Below are positions 54,531-64,000 of a stretch of 64,000 bases of DNA, piece by piece; the first letter of the stretch is position 1; each line of letters begins with the position of its first letter. The position numbers and the translations under genes were made by a program. Location: assembly GCA_036924085.1 (NCBI GenBank), contig JAVGWX010000019.1:4430141-4494140 (forward strand). Direction: 5' to 3'. The notes beneath the pieces are model-generated. The model was not told the DNA's origin and ran no database searches. It saw only the letters and a program-made list of their open reading frames with translations. The stretch is from Ariolimax columbianus (taxonomy: Eukaryota > Mollusca > Gastropoda > Stylommatophora > Arionidae).

Positions 54531-54877
54531 AATATATGAATTGTTACAGGGGGATCAAATGTGAACGTATCAATAAGAAATGCCCCAGACTGCTATATTC
54601 ATGAATTCTGATATATTCAAGTCGGCCCTGAAAGCGAGCGATCATGTATACAAGAATTAATACAGAGATTTGACAATCAACGAATAGTTTATTCACTAGC
54701 ATGCACATTCCAGGGTTTACAAAAATATATTATTCTGAAACCGCCTAAGAAAATCGTTTCCTGGATGTCTGTGTGGGTGACGAATACGAGAATAGGAACA
54801 CTGCCATGCTGACGCCAAGTTCTTAAATGCTGTTATGGTTCGATATAATTCCTCTACGGCAAAAAGACTCTTTTCAT
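54531..54877. other. No recognisable feature
   Basis: AT-rich unique-looking sequence. Confidence 0.4.
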
Positions 54878-54956
54878 GTGAAGGATAGAAGGATAGAGAG
54901 AGGATTGTGGGGAGTATTTTCACAAATCCTAAACAAAAAGTTATTGAACATCACGC

Positions 54957-55277
54957 GGGATCAAGATGCTGAGCAGCGCATGAGCTACAGTGGTCAGCGA
55001 TCCAGAGCTGCCAAGACCCTTCTACGCCTCCACGCGGTGATCCTGGATAACGGGCTCCAGCAGGGCAGACTGGCTAAGGAGAAGCGATCGAAGAGGGAAT
55101 GCTAACCCGGTACTCAAAAAATGCTTGCTGAACTCGGATGTGTTGAACCGAAAGGTGCAAATATCGCAGTCAAGGTGTAAACTACTACACAACGCATTCC
55201 GTTCTCTGGACTACATTCTCCTACTTAAGCCCTTTCAGGGTTTGGTAGCGGGAGATTGAGAACGAACGAAGAAGAAT
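54957..55277 (+). mobile_element. GAA-tailed short retroposon, copy 4 (internal deletion)
   Basis: The only full copy on the plus strand. Starts GGGATCAAGATGCTGAGCAG and ends GAACGAACGAAGAAGAA. AACATCACGC (54947-54956) and AACATCATGC (55278-55287) form a target-site duplication with one mismatch. It lacks the 33-bp internal unit that other copies have once or five times; the deletion lies between two CAGCGA motifs. The short peptide SGQRSRAAKTLLRLHAVILD can be read here but is not open in the other copies. Confidence 0.88.
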
Positions 55278-55304
55278 AACATCATGCAATCCATACAGGA
55301 GAAA

Positions 55305-56525
55305 CGGCTGCTCAGTGCCAGCTAGCCTAACGCCTGATCAGTGCCAGCTAGCCTAACGCCTGATCCGTGCCAGCTAGCCTAACGCCTGATCAGTGCCAGC
55401 TAGCCTAACGCCTGATCAGTGCCAGCTAGCCTAACGGCTGCTCTGTGCCAGCTAGCCTAACGCCTGATCAGTGCCAGCTAGCCTAACGCCTGATCAGTGC
55501 CAGCTAGCCTAACGCCTGCTCAGTGCCAGCTAGCCTAACGGCTGCTCGGTGCCAGCTAGCCTAACGCATGATCAGTGCCAGCTAGCCTAACGCCTGCTCA
55601 GTGTCAGCTAGCCTAACGGCTGCTCGGTGCCAGCTAGCCTAACGCCTGCTCAGTGCCAGCTAGCCTAAAACCTGATCAGTGCCAGCTAGCCTAACGCCTG
55701 CTCAGTGCCAGCTAGCCTAACGGCTGCTCGCTGCCAGCTAGCCTAACGGCTGATCAGTGCCAGCTAGCCTAACGCCTGATCAGTGCCAGCTAGCCTAACG
55801 CCTGATCAGTGCCAGCTAGCCTAACGCCTGATCAGTGCCAGTTAGCCTAACGGCTGCTCGGTGCCAGCTAGCCTAACGCCTGATCAGTGCCAGCTAGCCT
55901 AACGCCTGATCAGTGCCAGCTAGCCTAACGCCTGATCAGTGCCAGTTAGCCTAACGGCTGCTCGGTGCCAGCTAGCCTAACGCCTGATCAATGCCAGCTA
56001 GCCTAACGCCTGATCAGTTTCAGCTAGCCTAACGGCTGCTCGGTGCCAGCTAGCCTAACGCCTGATCAGTACCAGCTAGCCTAACGCCTGATCAGTGCCA
56101 GCTAGCCTAACGCCTGCTCAGTGCCAGCTAGCCTAACGGCTGCTCGGTGCCAGCTAGCCTAACGCCTGATCCGTGCCAGCTAGCCTAACGCCTGCTCAGT
56201 GCCAGCTAGCCTAACGGCTGCTCGGTGCCAGCTAGCCTAACGCCTGCTCAGTGCCAGCTAGATTAACACCTGATCAGTGCCAGCTAGCCTAACGCCTGCT
56301 CAGTGCCAGCTAGCCTAACGGCTGCTCGCTGCCAGCTAGCCTAACGGCTGATCAGTGCCAGCTAGCCTAACGCCTGATCAGTGCCAGCTAGCCTAACGCC
56401 TGATCAGTGCCAGCTAGCCTAACGCCTGATCAGTGCCAGTTAGCCTAACGGCTGCTCGGTGCCAGCTAGCCTAACGCCTGATCAGTGCCAGCTAGCCTAA
56501 CGCCTGATCAGTGCCAGCTAGCCTT
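55305..56525. repeat. 26-bp tandem repeat, about 47 copies, with higher-order structure
   Basis: Unit gatcagtgccagctagccta plus acgcct. Variant types are GATCAGTG, GCTCAGTG and (ACGG)CTGCTCGGTG. The rare GCTGCTCGCTGCC variant occurs at 55724 and 56322, 598 bp (23 units) apart with the same neighbours, so a 598-bp block was duplicated. Confidence 0.97.
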
Positions 56526-56688
56526 TCTGCTATTTAATGAGATCCCTAGAGATAATACTTCCCAGGTTAGTGACCCACGGACTTGCCAAACACGCTCAGT
56601 CCCAGACCGAGTGTCGCTACTCCAAAACTGTCTCAACTCATAACACTGGCTCTCATTTGCTCATCGATTTATGTACTGCCCTTATCCT
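56526..56688. other. Spacer between two 26-bp arrays
   Basis: Unique-looking. No feature seen. Confidence 0.4.
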
Positions 56689-56689
56689 C

Positions 56690-57137
56690 ATCACACAAGT
56701 ACTGCACTTATTTTCGTCTCCCAAGTACTGCCCTTATCCTCGTCTCCCAAGTACTGCCCTTATCCTCGTCTCCCAAGTACTGCCCTTATCCTCGTCTCCC
56801 AAGTACTGCCCTTATCCTTCTCTCCCAAGTACTGCCCTTATCCTTCTCTCCCAAGTACTCCCCCTATCCTCCTCTCCCAAGTACTGCCCTTATCCTTCTC
56901 TCCCAAGTACTGCCCTTATCCTTCTCTCCCAAGTACTGCACTTATCCTCCTCTCCCAAGTACTCCCCCTATCCTTCTCTCCCAAGTACTCCCCCTATCCT
57001 CCTCTCCCAAGTACTGCCCTTATCCTTCTCTCCAAAGTACTGCCCTTATCCTCCTCTCCCAAGTACTGCCCTTATCCTCCTCTCCCAAGTACTCCCCCTA
57101 TCCTCCTCTCCCAAGTACTCCACTTATCCTCCTCTCA
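56690..57137. repeat. Second 26-bp tandem repeat, about 17 copies
   Basis: Unit cccaagtactgcccttatcc plus ttctct, unrelated in sequence to the preceding 26-bp array. All plus frames stay open for 180-210 codons (LPLSSSPKYCPYP type), an effect of the period. Confidence 0.96.
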
Positions 57138-57335
57138 AATGTATGTCTACCAAACTAATGCACATAAAACATTAATAAGAACCAGAAACACTGTAGACAT
57201 CATTCTATCAACTAAATAACCATAAGATAACCTTAGAAACGTACTTTGTTTTCCGCGTCTCAATCTCTCGTTTTGAGGTTGTGTCAAAGTAGTCTGCTTT
57301 ATTTTATATTTTAATCACAATAAAGATAGTAGAAT

Positions 57336-57697
57336 TGCTTGGCTTGGCTTCGTTCGTTCTCAATCTCGCGCTACCAAACCCTGAAAGGGCTTAAGTAGCA
57401 AAATGTAGTCCAGAGAATGGAATGCGTTGTGTCGTAGTTTACAGCTTGGCTACGATATTTGCACCTTTCGAACCAACACATCCGACTTCAGCAAGCATTT
57501 TCTTGAGTGCCGGGTTAGCATTCCCTCCTAGATCCCTTCTCCTTAGCCAGTCTGTCCTGATGCAGCCTGTTATCCAGGATCACCGCGTGGAGGTGTAGAA
57601 GGGTCTTGGCAGCTCTGGTTTGCTGGCCATGATGTTAGCAGTCAGCTATGGGTCGCTGACCACTGCAGCTCATGCGCTGCTCAGCATTTTGATCCCT
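57336..57697 (-). mobile_element. GAA-tailed short retroposon, copy 5
   Basis: Minus-strand copy. GATAGTAGAAT at 57325-57335 is repeated exactly at 57698-57708, an 11-bp target-site duplication. Unlike the others, its tail on the minus strand reads GAACGAACGAAGCCAAGCC with no GAA run, so the tail sequence can vary between insertions. Confidence 0.88.
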
Positions 57698-57855
57698 GAT
57701 AGTAGAATACAACAGAGGAGTACTATTAGTCCAAGATCGGCTGACTGCCCATCTTATTTGACCACCGAAGCACCATCTTTGTGGTGTACTTAAGACAGTC
57801 ACGCGTTCATTGGGCGGACAGAAGAAAAGATACAAGTATCATATATATGCCTACT

Positions 57856-57880
57856 TGGGAGGGGGGGGGGGGGGGGGGGC
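57856..57880. repeat. (G)n homopolymer
   Basis: About 20 G residues with one flanking A. Length uncertain. Confidence 0.85.
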
Positions 57881-57885
57881 TCCAT

Positions 57886-58150
57886 ATTCATGTCGCTTCT
57901 TGGGAGCCGCTGGAGTCTGACCGTGCAGACAGGTACTCTCTACAAGCACACAATGTGCTCGCCTGGCTGAGCAGAAAATCTGAGATGCAGCGAAGGAGAA
58001 GCGAGCCACCCGAAAGATTCTCAAGCAGGACGCCATGGCTACCAACTCCGTCTACGCGTGCCCCGCGTTCGGTTGGGTGTGCATATCAAGGGTAGGACTA
58101 CACAGCCACGTGCTGACCCATACAAGGTCACGTCTGCCCACACAGATCTG
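57886..58150 (+). pseudogene. LINE ORF2 C-terminal tail with zinc-finger-like motif
   Basis: SWEPLESDRADRYSLQAHNV (similar to the WExLAxDRxxWRxxVHxG motif) is followed, after a frame change, by RLAEQKI, a stop, DAAKEKRATRKILKQDAMAT and YACPAFGWVCISRVGLHSHV, LTHT. The last stretch has the C-x6-C...H-x4-H-like pattern seen at 41680-41741 (CPECGRVCSSRIGLYNHQRA), so it is the terminus of the same type of ORF2. The second Cys of the usual CPxCGRxC motif is replaced by Phe. One stop and one frameshift are present. Confidence 0.72.
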
Positions 58151-58885
58151 ATGCTGTCACCATCTTCGTTCGTGATGGGCTGCTAGCTCTACCACTACAA
58201 CTACTACCACTAATGATATCCACAACCGCACTGGTTCCCCAATTGCCAGCCACTTCAATGGTCCTGAGCACCAGTGTAAGGCTGACGTTAGTGTCACTGG
58301 TCTAGTTTCTTGCTTCTCTGACGATCGTCATCGATTCGCCCTTGAGAATAGACTTATCTCCAGGATGTTACCTCCAACCACATGGTATTAATATCTTCCA
58401 TACCTTTTCTTAAAATATCATACTGGTCCCCATCTATTTGTCTTCCTTTGCCCCCTGTCCGTTTTCTTCTATCAGTCCTCCCTCTCCTATATTTATCTCA
58501 ACCCCTCCCTGCTTATATCACCTTCTTTTTGTTCTCCCACTTGGATCACTATTTGGCCTTTTCAATATTTGTCCACCACTGGCTTATCCGGCGCATCCCT
58601 CCTCACTTCTTACGCTCTCCTGGCCACCTTATTTGACCCACACCCTTCATTTTTAGTCAAGCATCCGACCCAACCAGTCGCTTAGACAGATAAGTATAAC
58701 CTTTTTTCTTCTTCTTATATGTTGATTTTTTTAGTACAGTATTGTTGTTATTTGTTGTCCATGATGAAGACCTATTGGTCGTAACGAAGGTTTTGTTTGT
58801 GTTCTCGTCTCGGTGCGGTATCTGGACATACTCATTTTTGAATTTTGATTAAAATTAACTTTAATCAACTTTTACATTATTTTCA
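58151..58885. other. No recognisable gene
   Basis: Unique-looking. TGATGAAGACCTATTGGTCG at 58760 resembles a GATGAAGACC...GGTCGAAACG motif that I associate with 3' regions of some retroelements, too short to call. Confidence 0.3.
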
Positions 58886-58889
58886 TTTT

Positions 58890-59135
58890 TTTTCCCATTA
58901 CCACTACAACTACTACCACTACTATTAATACAACAACTACTGCTGTTTCTACAATTACTACTACAACTACTACTACAACTGCTACCAATGCTATTAGACT
59001 AAGCACAGTTTAAAGCCCAAGTACCAGGCCACTGGTCTTGTTGTCGATGTTGATGGTGATAGTGATGTTGTTGTTGTTGTAATTGGTATTGGTATTGGTG
59101 TTGATGTTGTTGTTGTTGTTGCTGAATGTAATGTA
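58890..59135. repeat. (ACTACTACA)n and (TTGTTGATG)n simple repeats
   Basis: ACTACTACAACT triplet sequence at 58900-58990 and TTG/ATG triplet sequence at 59040-59132. Part of the second run is the (AAC)n tail of the element that follows on the minus strand. Confidence 0.9.
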
Positions 59136-59420
59136 ACTCTTGTGTGCGCCCTGCAAAGGACGTTACGTGCCAAGTTCTAGTAGATATCCTCACATCCTGA
59201 GCATGCTGATGAAAGTGGACAGCTGTCCTCCAGGCGGTTGTGCTGTGCTTGTCTTCATCTGCCGGACTCTCACTACCACGGGGTTCACATCGATCCACAT
59301 CTCGTCAGCCAGAGTGCCTTGAAAACAGTCTGTTTCCATGAAGAGAGGAAGTGGTCTTGGTGATTATATTGTGCCTGACCGTGACGCGATGTCCTGGTCC
59401 ATTTTGTTTTGTCTGGCTGC
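59110..59420 (-). mobile_element. CAA-tailed interspersed repeat family, copy C
   Basis: Reverse complement of the family at 2915 and 23145: GACCAGGACATCGCGTCACG, ACAGACTGTTTTCAAGGCAC, GATCGATGTGAACCCCGTGG, GACAAGCACAGCACAACCG, CTTTCATCAGCATGCTCAGG. It ends in CAGCAACAACAACAACAAC. The minus-strand frame reads RCEPRGSESPADEDKHSTTA then WRTAVHFHQHAQDV, conserved with copy A, which points to former coding sequence. Confidence 0.75.
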
Positions 59421-59605
59421 AGTAGCATCTCAGTTCCAAAGCGGCTGCTGATAAATACTACATTAGCTTAGTATACACTGTCACTACAGTGTGTATTCAT
59501 ATTGTTATTTGTTTCCGGTTGAATCATCTCTCTTGGGGTAGGTACTGTCTTATCCACATAAAACAGAATCCATAATAGATCAATTAGACTATAACAAGTT
59601 GTTTT
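59421..59605. other. No recognisable feature
   Basis: Unique-looking spacer. Confidence 0.4.
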
Positions 59606-59885
59606 TTTAAATACAGCCACACACAAGAACAAGAGGGCATAGCTACAAATTAACTAAAGAGAGGTCCAGATTAGATATTAGGAAATATTTTTTAGTCAGA
59701 GAGTGGTGAATGCTTGAAATGCATTACCACGGGAAGTAGTGGAGGCAGGGCAGGACAGTTAATGCATTAAACATATATTGGATGCGCATAATTTTAGAGC
59801 AAGGTGTTGTAAATGAAACTGGTTGTATACAGACTCTGCAGAGTCTTCTAAACCAGTATAAAGACGTTAAGTGAAGTTGTTAAAT
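59606..59885 (+). pseudogene. CR1/L2-like LINE ORF2 C terminus and 3' UTR
   Basis: The plus-strand frame reads HTRTRGHSYKLTKERSRLDI then RKYF. This is the hallmark end of CR1-clade LINE ORF2 (TRGHxxKLxKxRxRLDxRKYFFSQRVVxxWNxLPxEVVEAxTVNxFKxxLDxHW). With small frame changes the next part gives VREW, HYHGK and VNALNIYWM, corresponding to RVVNxWNxLPxEVV and VNxFKxxLDxHW. The 3' UTR (GAGCAAGGTGTTGTAAATGA, GTATACAGACTCTGCAGAGT, TAAAGACGTTAAG) is shared with 49430-49545. A 5'-truncated, decayed copy; RT domain absent. Confidence 0.8.
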
Positions 59886-60248
59886 CACAGCGCATGTGCC
59901 ATCAAATACAATACACATCACTCTCTGGTCTCTGGTGCTGCAATTAAAAGAATTTTGTCTCGTTCGGGGCTGGAGTTCGGACACTGACTAAAATATAATA
60001 ATATAGAATTCGGATGTACTCCCATTGCTGTGGTCCACAGAGAGGATTTAGAGAGATAAGGATTAAATGTCACTTTCACCTGCAGTCCTCAAATGGGAAA
60101 ACAAATTGCCGTAAAGTTGTTACCAGCCCGTGTTTCTGATCAATTATAGCTTGTTATGAAAAGTGCCTTGTTAGCTGGCGGCCGATGGTCGACCAGTGCC
60201 TAAATTGGATATTGAACAAAAAACTATCTGCATCTAAGTCGATGTGCA
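59886..60248. other. No recognisable feature
   Basis: Unique-looking sequence. Confidence 0.4.
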
Positions 60249-60249
60249 T

Positions 60250-60416
60250 TTAAAGGCAAATTGGATGCTTCTACGCGTGGCCGGATTTCCTGGTCGGGTG
60301 GCTGTGACGTTGATGCTTCTACGTGTGGCTCACAGGATTTCCTGGTTGTGTGGCTGTGACGTTGATGCTTCTACGTGTGACTGACAGGATTTTCTGGTTG
60401 TGTGGCTGTGACGATA
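60250..60416. repeat. 52-bp tandem repeat, three copies
   Basis: Unit gttgatgcttctacgtgtgg, ctgacaggatttcctggttg, tgtggctgtgac; the first copy is the most diverged. Confidence 0.92.
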
Positions 60417-60898
60417 AAAACGCTCTGTTTTATTTTGTTTGTTTACTGTTTGTAGATGATAGCTAGACAAAGAAAGGGCTGTGTGACCTAAAATATCTTC
60501 CAAAAAATATATAAGAGCATGGAAAAAAACAACATAAACACAATGTCGTCAGTTTTCAAATTCCCGGAAAATATCAGATCGCATAACGTTTGAGTAGAGC
60601 TTACAAATAATGTGTCCGTGTTCACAATGATTTAGTGAATCGATATAATCTGTCCAAAGTAATTGATGTATTGAAATTATGTAGAACTTGCAGCCTGCCT
60701 CTTTTAGGTCTGACGTCTCCAATTGCACCCACACATTGATAGTATTTCGATACGAGTTGAATGGAGCAATTTACGATCAATAATGGGGATTTTTAAATAC
60801 AGAATCCGAAAATACACAAGGTTTATCAGAATGCATTTTGAGAGAATGTTATCCATTGAGAAGGTCGTGGTAAAAGAAATTACTGATTACAATAGAAA
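60417..60898. other. No recognisable feature
   Basis: AT-rich unique-looking sequence up to the SINE A tail. Confidence 0.4.
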
Positions 60899-61890
60899 TT
60901 TTTTTTTTTTTTGCGTTCGCCTTATTTCTCTATTCCCCAAGGCGGTGTGCGTTGCACGTTGGTTTTTATTTTGCTCTTATCAGCGCAGTATCTGGCAAAG
61001 ATAGCGCCGTAACTGGCTGCGAGTCTACATTTCTCTACAGTTTTGGATCATTATGGATGCCGCCAGACCACGGATTTGCCTGGAATTCACACTAGTCGTC
61101 GACTTACACTTGTGTTTACGGATACGTGGAGTTGTTTTCCGTCTGGACTTGTTATTTCGTTCTTTTTTTGTGATTTCTTCCATTTGTTTATCCTGGTCTG
61201 GACGCCGGCTGAATGGCGCTACGCTTAAACTAGTTATACCTGTGTCGTATCTCACGGGTTAGTTCTGCCGGTTCACCTTCACGAATATGGCGTGTGGGAA
61301 TTTTAGATGCTACTATGATGAACTGAATACAGCTGGGGAGAGATGCCAGACTCACTCACACGCTGAGTGTTGTCCATACGACCTCTTGTGGTTATCGAAA
61401 AGGCACGACAAACTGCGTTAGATGCCTTCCCACCTTTCTACCCTGCGGGTTACATGTTTACGGAAAGGCTTCGGTGGTAACCCTCAGGCAAAATCTGCAT
61501 CCTATGCTATCTCCAGTCGTCTCGATGAATGTCTTGCAACTGGCAAAATGTAGCTTAGGCTGTGTGAGTGAGGTTGACAAAAGGCGCAGTTTCTTCCTCA
61601 CTTTAATCCAAATCTCCGCGCAAGTCACCCATTTCAGCGGACACAGCAAGAGATACGACTGTCCACACGGTTGAACAAAGAGAGTGGTCTTCATCACTTG
61701 TGATGGACAAACTATCATCAGCGCAGTGCATTCGACTTCAGCATGCATTTTTATGTAAGGGTCTGCTTCCTCCTGCATTTTCTAAGGGTTTGCTTTCCCG
61801 GGGTAACGGCTGGTGCTGTGATGGGGATCGAACCCAGCACATTTGGGTTGTGAGCCGTGCCACTTAACCACTAGGCCACGCCGTCCCCCC
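60899..61890 (-). mobile_element. tRNA-derived SINE, copy 3, split by an insertion
   Basis: The tail-side part is at 60899-60989 (T run, GCGTTCGCCTTATTTCTC, GGCGGTGTGCGTTGCACG). The head side is at 61717-61890 (CATTCGACTTCAGCATGC, GGGGATCGAACC as complement of the B box, CTTAACCACTAGGCCACGCC as complement of the A box, GTCCCCCC). Together they make one SINE in reverse orientation. The 727 bp between them is foreign and bounded by an 11-bp direct repeat. Confidence 0.9.
60990..61716. mobile_element. 727-bp insert within SINE copy 3
   Basis: ATCAGCGCAGT at 60979-60989 is repeated exactly at 61717-61727, at the two SINE break points, as a target-site duplication would be. The insert starts ATCTGGCAAAGATAGCGCC and ends TGATGGACAAACTATC. 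I see no poly(A), microsatellite tail or inverted termini, and no frame that I recognise; the longest frames are about 60-100 codons. The type of element is unknown. Confidence 0.7.
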
Positions 61891-62190
61891 AATACAGAAG
61901 TGACTAAGAAGTTCGCAGATGACAAGCACAGAAGGGATGAGTTCTTTTACCACTAGAAATGAGTACTAAGGTGAGCAATTTACTTTGCTGTATACATTCA
62001 CATTTTTCGATGCACTTAGTTTGTTTTCATTTCTATGGTTGAGCCCCTCCAGAATATAATTGACGATCCGCCACTAGTCATGTGTTGCATGTTTTTTTTC
62101 AGAACAATAAAACAAAATGTACACACATGTGTACATTCACAAACGTTTTAAATTAGAAAGGGTGGCATAAGGCGATGAGATGCAAGGCGT
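61891..62190. other. No recognisable feature
   Basis: Unique-looking spacer. Confidence 0.4.
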
Positions 62191-62194
62191 GTCT

Positions 62195-62815
62195 GCAGGC
62201 AAACAGTATGTACATGAGAAGTGTCTGCAGGTAAACAGTATGTACATGAAGTGTGTCTGCAGGCAAACAGTATGTACATGAGGAGTGTCTGCAGGAAACA
62301 GTATGTACATGAGAAGTGTCTGCAGGCAAACAGTATGTACATTAAGCGAGTCTGCAGGAAAACAGTATGTACATGAAGTGTGTCTGCAGGCAAACAGTAT
62401 GTGCATGAAGCGTATCTGCAGGCAAACAGTATGTACATGAAGCGTGTCTGCAGGCAAACAGTATGTACATGAAGTGTGTCTGCAGGCAAACAGTATGTAC
62501 ATGAAGTGTATCTGCAGGCAAACAGTATTACATGAAGCGTGTCTGCAGGCAAACAGTATGTACATGAAGTGTGTCTGCAGGCAAACAGTATGTACATGAA
62601 GCGTGTCTGCAGATAAACAGTATGTACATGAAGTGTGTCTGCAGGCAAACAGTATGTACATGAAACGTGTCTGCAGGCAAACAGTATGTACATGAAGTGT
62701 GTCTGCAGGCAAACAGTGTGTACATGAAGTGTGTCTGCAGGCAAACAGTATGTACATGAAGCGCATCTGCAGGCAAACAGTATGTACATGAAGCGTGTCT
62801 GCAGGCAGCAGTATG
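62195..62815. repeat. 32-bp tandem repeat, about 20 copies
   Basis: Unit tgtctgcaggcaaacagtat plus gtacatgaagcg. GCG/TGT alternation at the unit end gives a partial dimer pattern. Minus-strand frames are open for repeat reasons. Confidence 0.96.
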
Positions 62816-63300
62816 TACAACGGTAAGAGGTTGAGGTGCAGAACGTGTCATCATTGCGAAAGGTCGTAAGTTGAAAAGGCGTACCTCAAATCTCACCTGT
62901 AGAATTAACATAAATTAATGTCTCGTCTTCCTAAGGTTGAAGATATGAAATAAAGATCATTGCTGTTTGTTGCATACATTAACGTGGAGCATTCCACGAC
63001 CCGACAACAAATCCTTCTATTTCCTAGCACCTTGTCGGCGTTCCTTATTACCGAGCCGCTGGCCTAGACCAGCTTGCGCGTGCTAGTCACCTGTCTGGAA
63101 TGTTTAGTCAGGGCGATACAATCTACACGCTACTCTGCAGGTCAGAACGGGAGCTTGTCTACCTGGAAGCTTTCCAACTGGGTTTTATTTCTCGCCTAGA
63201 AGGAGCAGAAATAGACTTGTCCTTGTCTTGAATTATATCTACCCCGACTATGAAACTGAACGTGAACGCTAACGGTTACTTCTTTCGCTTTTATCGGTGT
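62816..63300. other. No recognisable feature
   Basis: Unique-looking sequence. Confidence 0.4.
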
Positions 63301-63309
63301 GCTACGGTA

Positions 63310-63805
63310 GCACAGATTGGGCCATAATCCTAAACATAGTCCCTTCACAGTAGCTGGGCCATAAACCTAAACATAGTCCCGTCACAGTAGCTGGGCCATA
63401 AGCCTAAACATAGTCCCGTCACAGTAGCTGGGCCATAAACCTAAACATAGTCCCTTCACAGTAGCTGGGCCATAAACCTAAACATAGTCCCGTCACAGTA
63501 GCTGGGCCATAAACCTAAACATAGTCCCGTCACAGTAGCTGGACCATAAACCTAAACATAGTCCCGTCACAGTAGCTGGACCATAAACCTAAACATAGTC
63601 CCGTCACAGTAGCTGGACCATAAACGTAAACATAGTCCCGTCACAGTAGCTGGACCATAAACCTAAACATAGTCCCGTCACAGTAGCTGGGCCATAAACC
63701 TAAACATAGTCCCGTCACAGTAGCTGGGCCATAAACCTAAACATAGTCCCGTCACAGGAGCTGGACCATCAACTCAAACATATTCCTGTCACATCAGCTG
63801 GACCA
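63310..63805. repeat. 37-bp tandem repeat, about 13 copies
   Basis: Unit agtagctgggccataaacct plus aaacatagtcccgtcac. GGGCC and GGACC forms occur in blocks. Confidence 0.96.
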
Positions 63806-64000
63806 TGACTTATCTAGAAACCCTTCAACATTTTAACTAAATCCTGTATCTGATAATTTCACAACACTGAGTTTAAATGAAGAAGTTGCTAGTCTAATGT
63901 ACAACCTTCATTATTAGCGATTTACGACCTGCTCGGATGGTTACAGTTGTCCTATTAATTGTATACCTGCTACACCTTGCATGATGATGGTTTGCCACTC
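63806..64000. other. No recognisable feature
   Basis: Unique-looking sequence to the window end. Confidence 0.4.

Overview
This is eukaryotic, non-coding, repeat-dominated DNA. I find no intact cellular protein gene, no rRNA, no free-standing tRNA gene and no prokaryotic operon. The evidence for a metazoan source is tRNA-derived SINEs with target-site duplications, degraded LINE reverse transcriptases of several clades (one with an RNase H domain and a zinc-knuckle tail), mariner-type DNA transposon relics with terminal inverted repeats, and long microsatellites. The mix of LINE families and the density of private minisatellites would fit a lophotrochozoan, possibly a gastropod mollusc. That species guess is an inference and is not demonstrated by the sequence.

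Layout. 0-5 kb: a series of unrelated tandem arrays (units of 12-54 bp) with one copy of a CAA-tailed retroposon family. 5-15 kb: GA microsatellites, a tRNA-SINE (5919-6170), a 51-bp and a 96-bp array, two copies of a GAA-tailed short retroposon, and further arrays. 15-24 kb: arrays, a LINE ORF2 tail (20.3-20.7 kb), a SINE-like element (22.2 kb) and a second CAA-tailed copy. 24.8-27.5 kb: the best preserved transposon, a 5'-truncated LINE with RT and RNase H flanked by 173-bp direct repeats. 28-34 kb: LINE debris and four large arrays. 34.5-36.1 kb: two mariner relics in tandem. 37-43 kb: an internally expanded GAA-tailed copy, a 20-bp array, and a minus-strand LINE ORF2 tail with a 15-bp minisatellite inside it. 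43.7-46 kb: a deleted mariner with TIRs and a LINE RT with a triplicated motif. 48.5 kb: a short LINE copy with a 12-bp target-site duplication. 50.2-52 kb: a 42-bp array fused to a DDE transposase pseudogene. 53-58 kb: a tRNA-SINE, two GAA-tailed copies, two adjacent 26-bp arrays and a LINE tail. 59-62 kb: a CAA-tailed copy, a CR1-like LINE tail and a SINE split by a 727-bp insert. 62-64 kb: two last arrays.

The main theme is the link between mobile elements and minisatellites. At least five arrays lie inside, or are built from, transposon sequence (mariner 34.9-35.5 kb, LINE 42.0-42.6 kb, LINE RT 45.04-45.21 kb, GAA-tailed element 37.4-37.6 kb, DDE transposase 50.2-50.9 kb). Several others stop exactly at the edge of a LINE fragment. 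Roughly sixty arrays with mostly unrelated units share the window, which suggests a genome-wide tendency to amplify short local sequence. Repeat coordinates are accurate to about one unit. Copy numbers were counted by eye.
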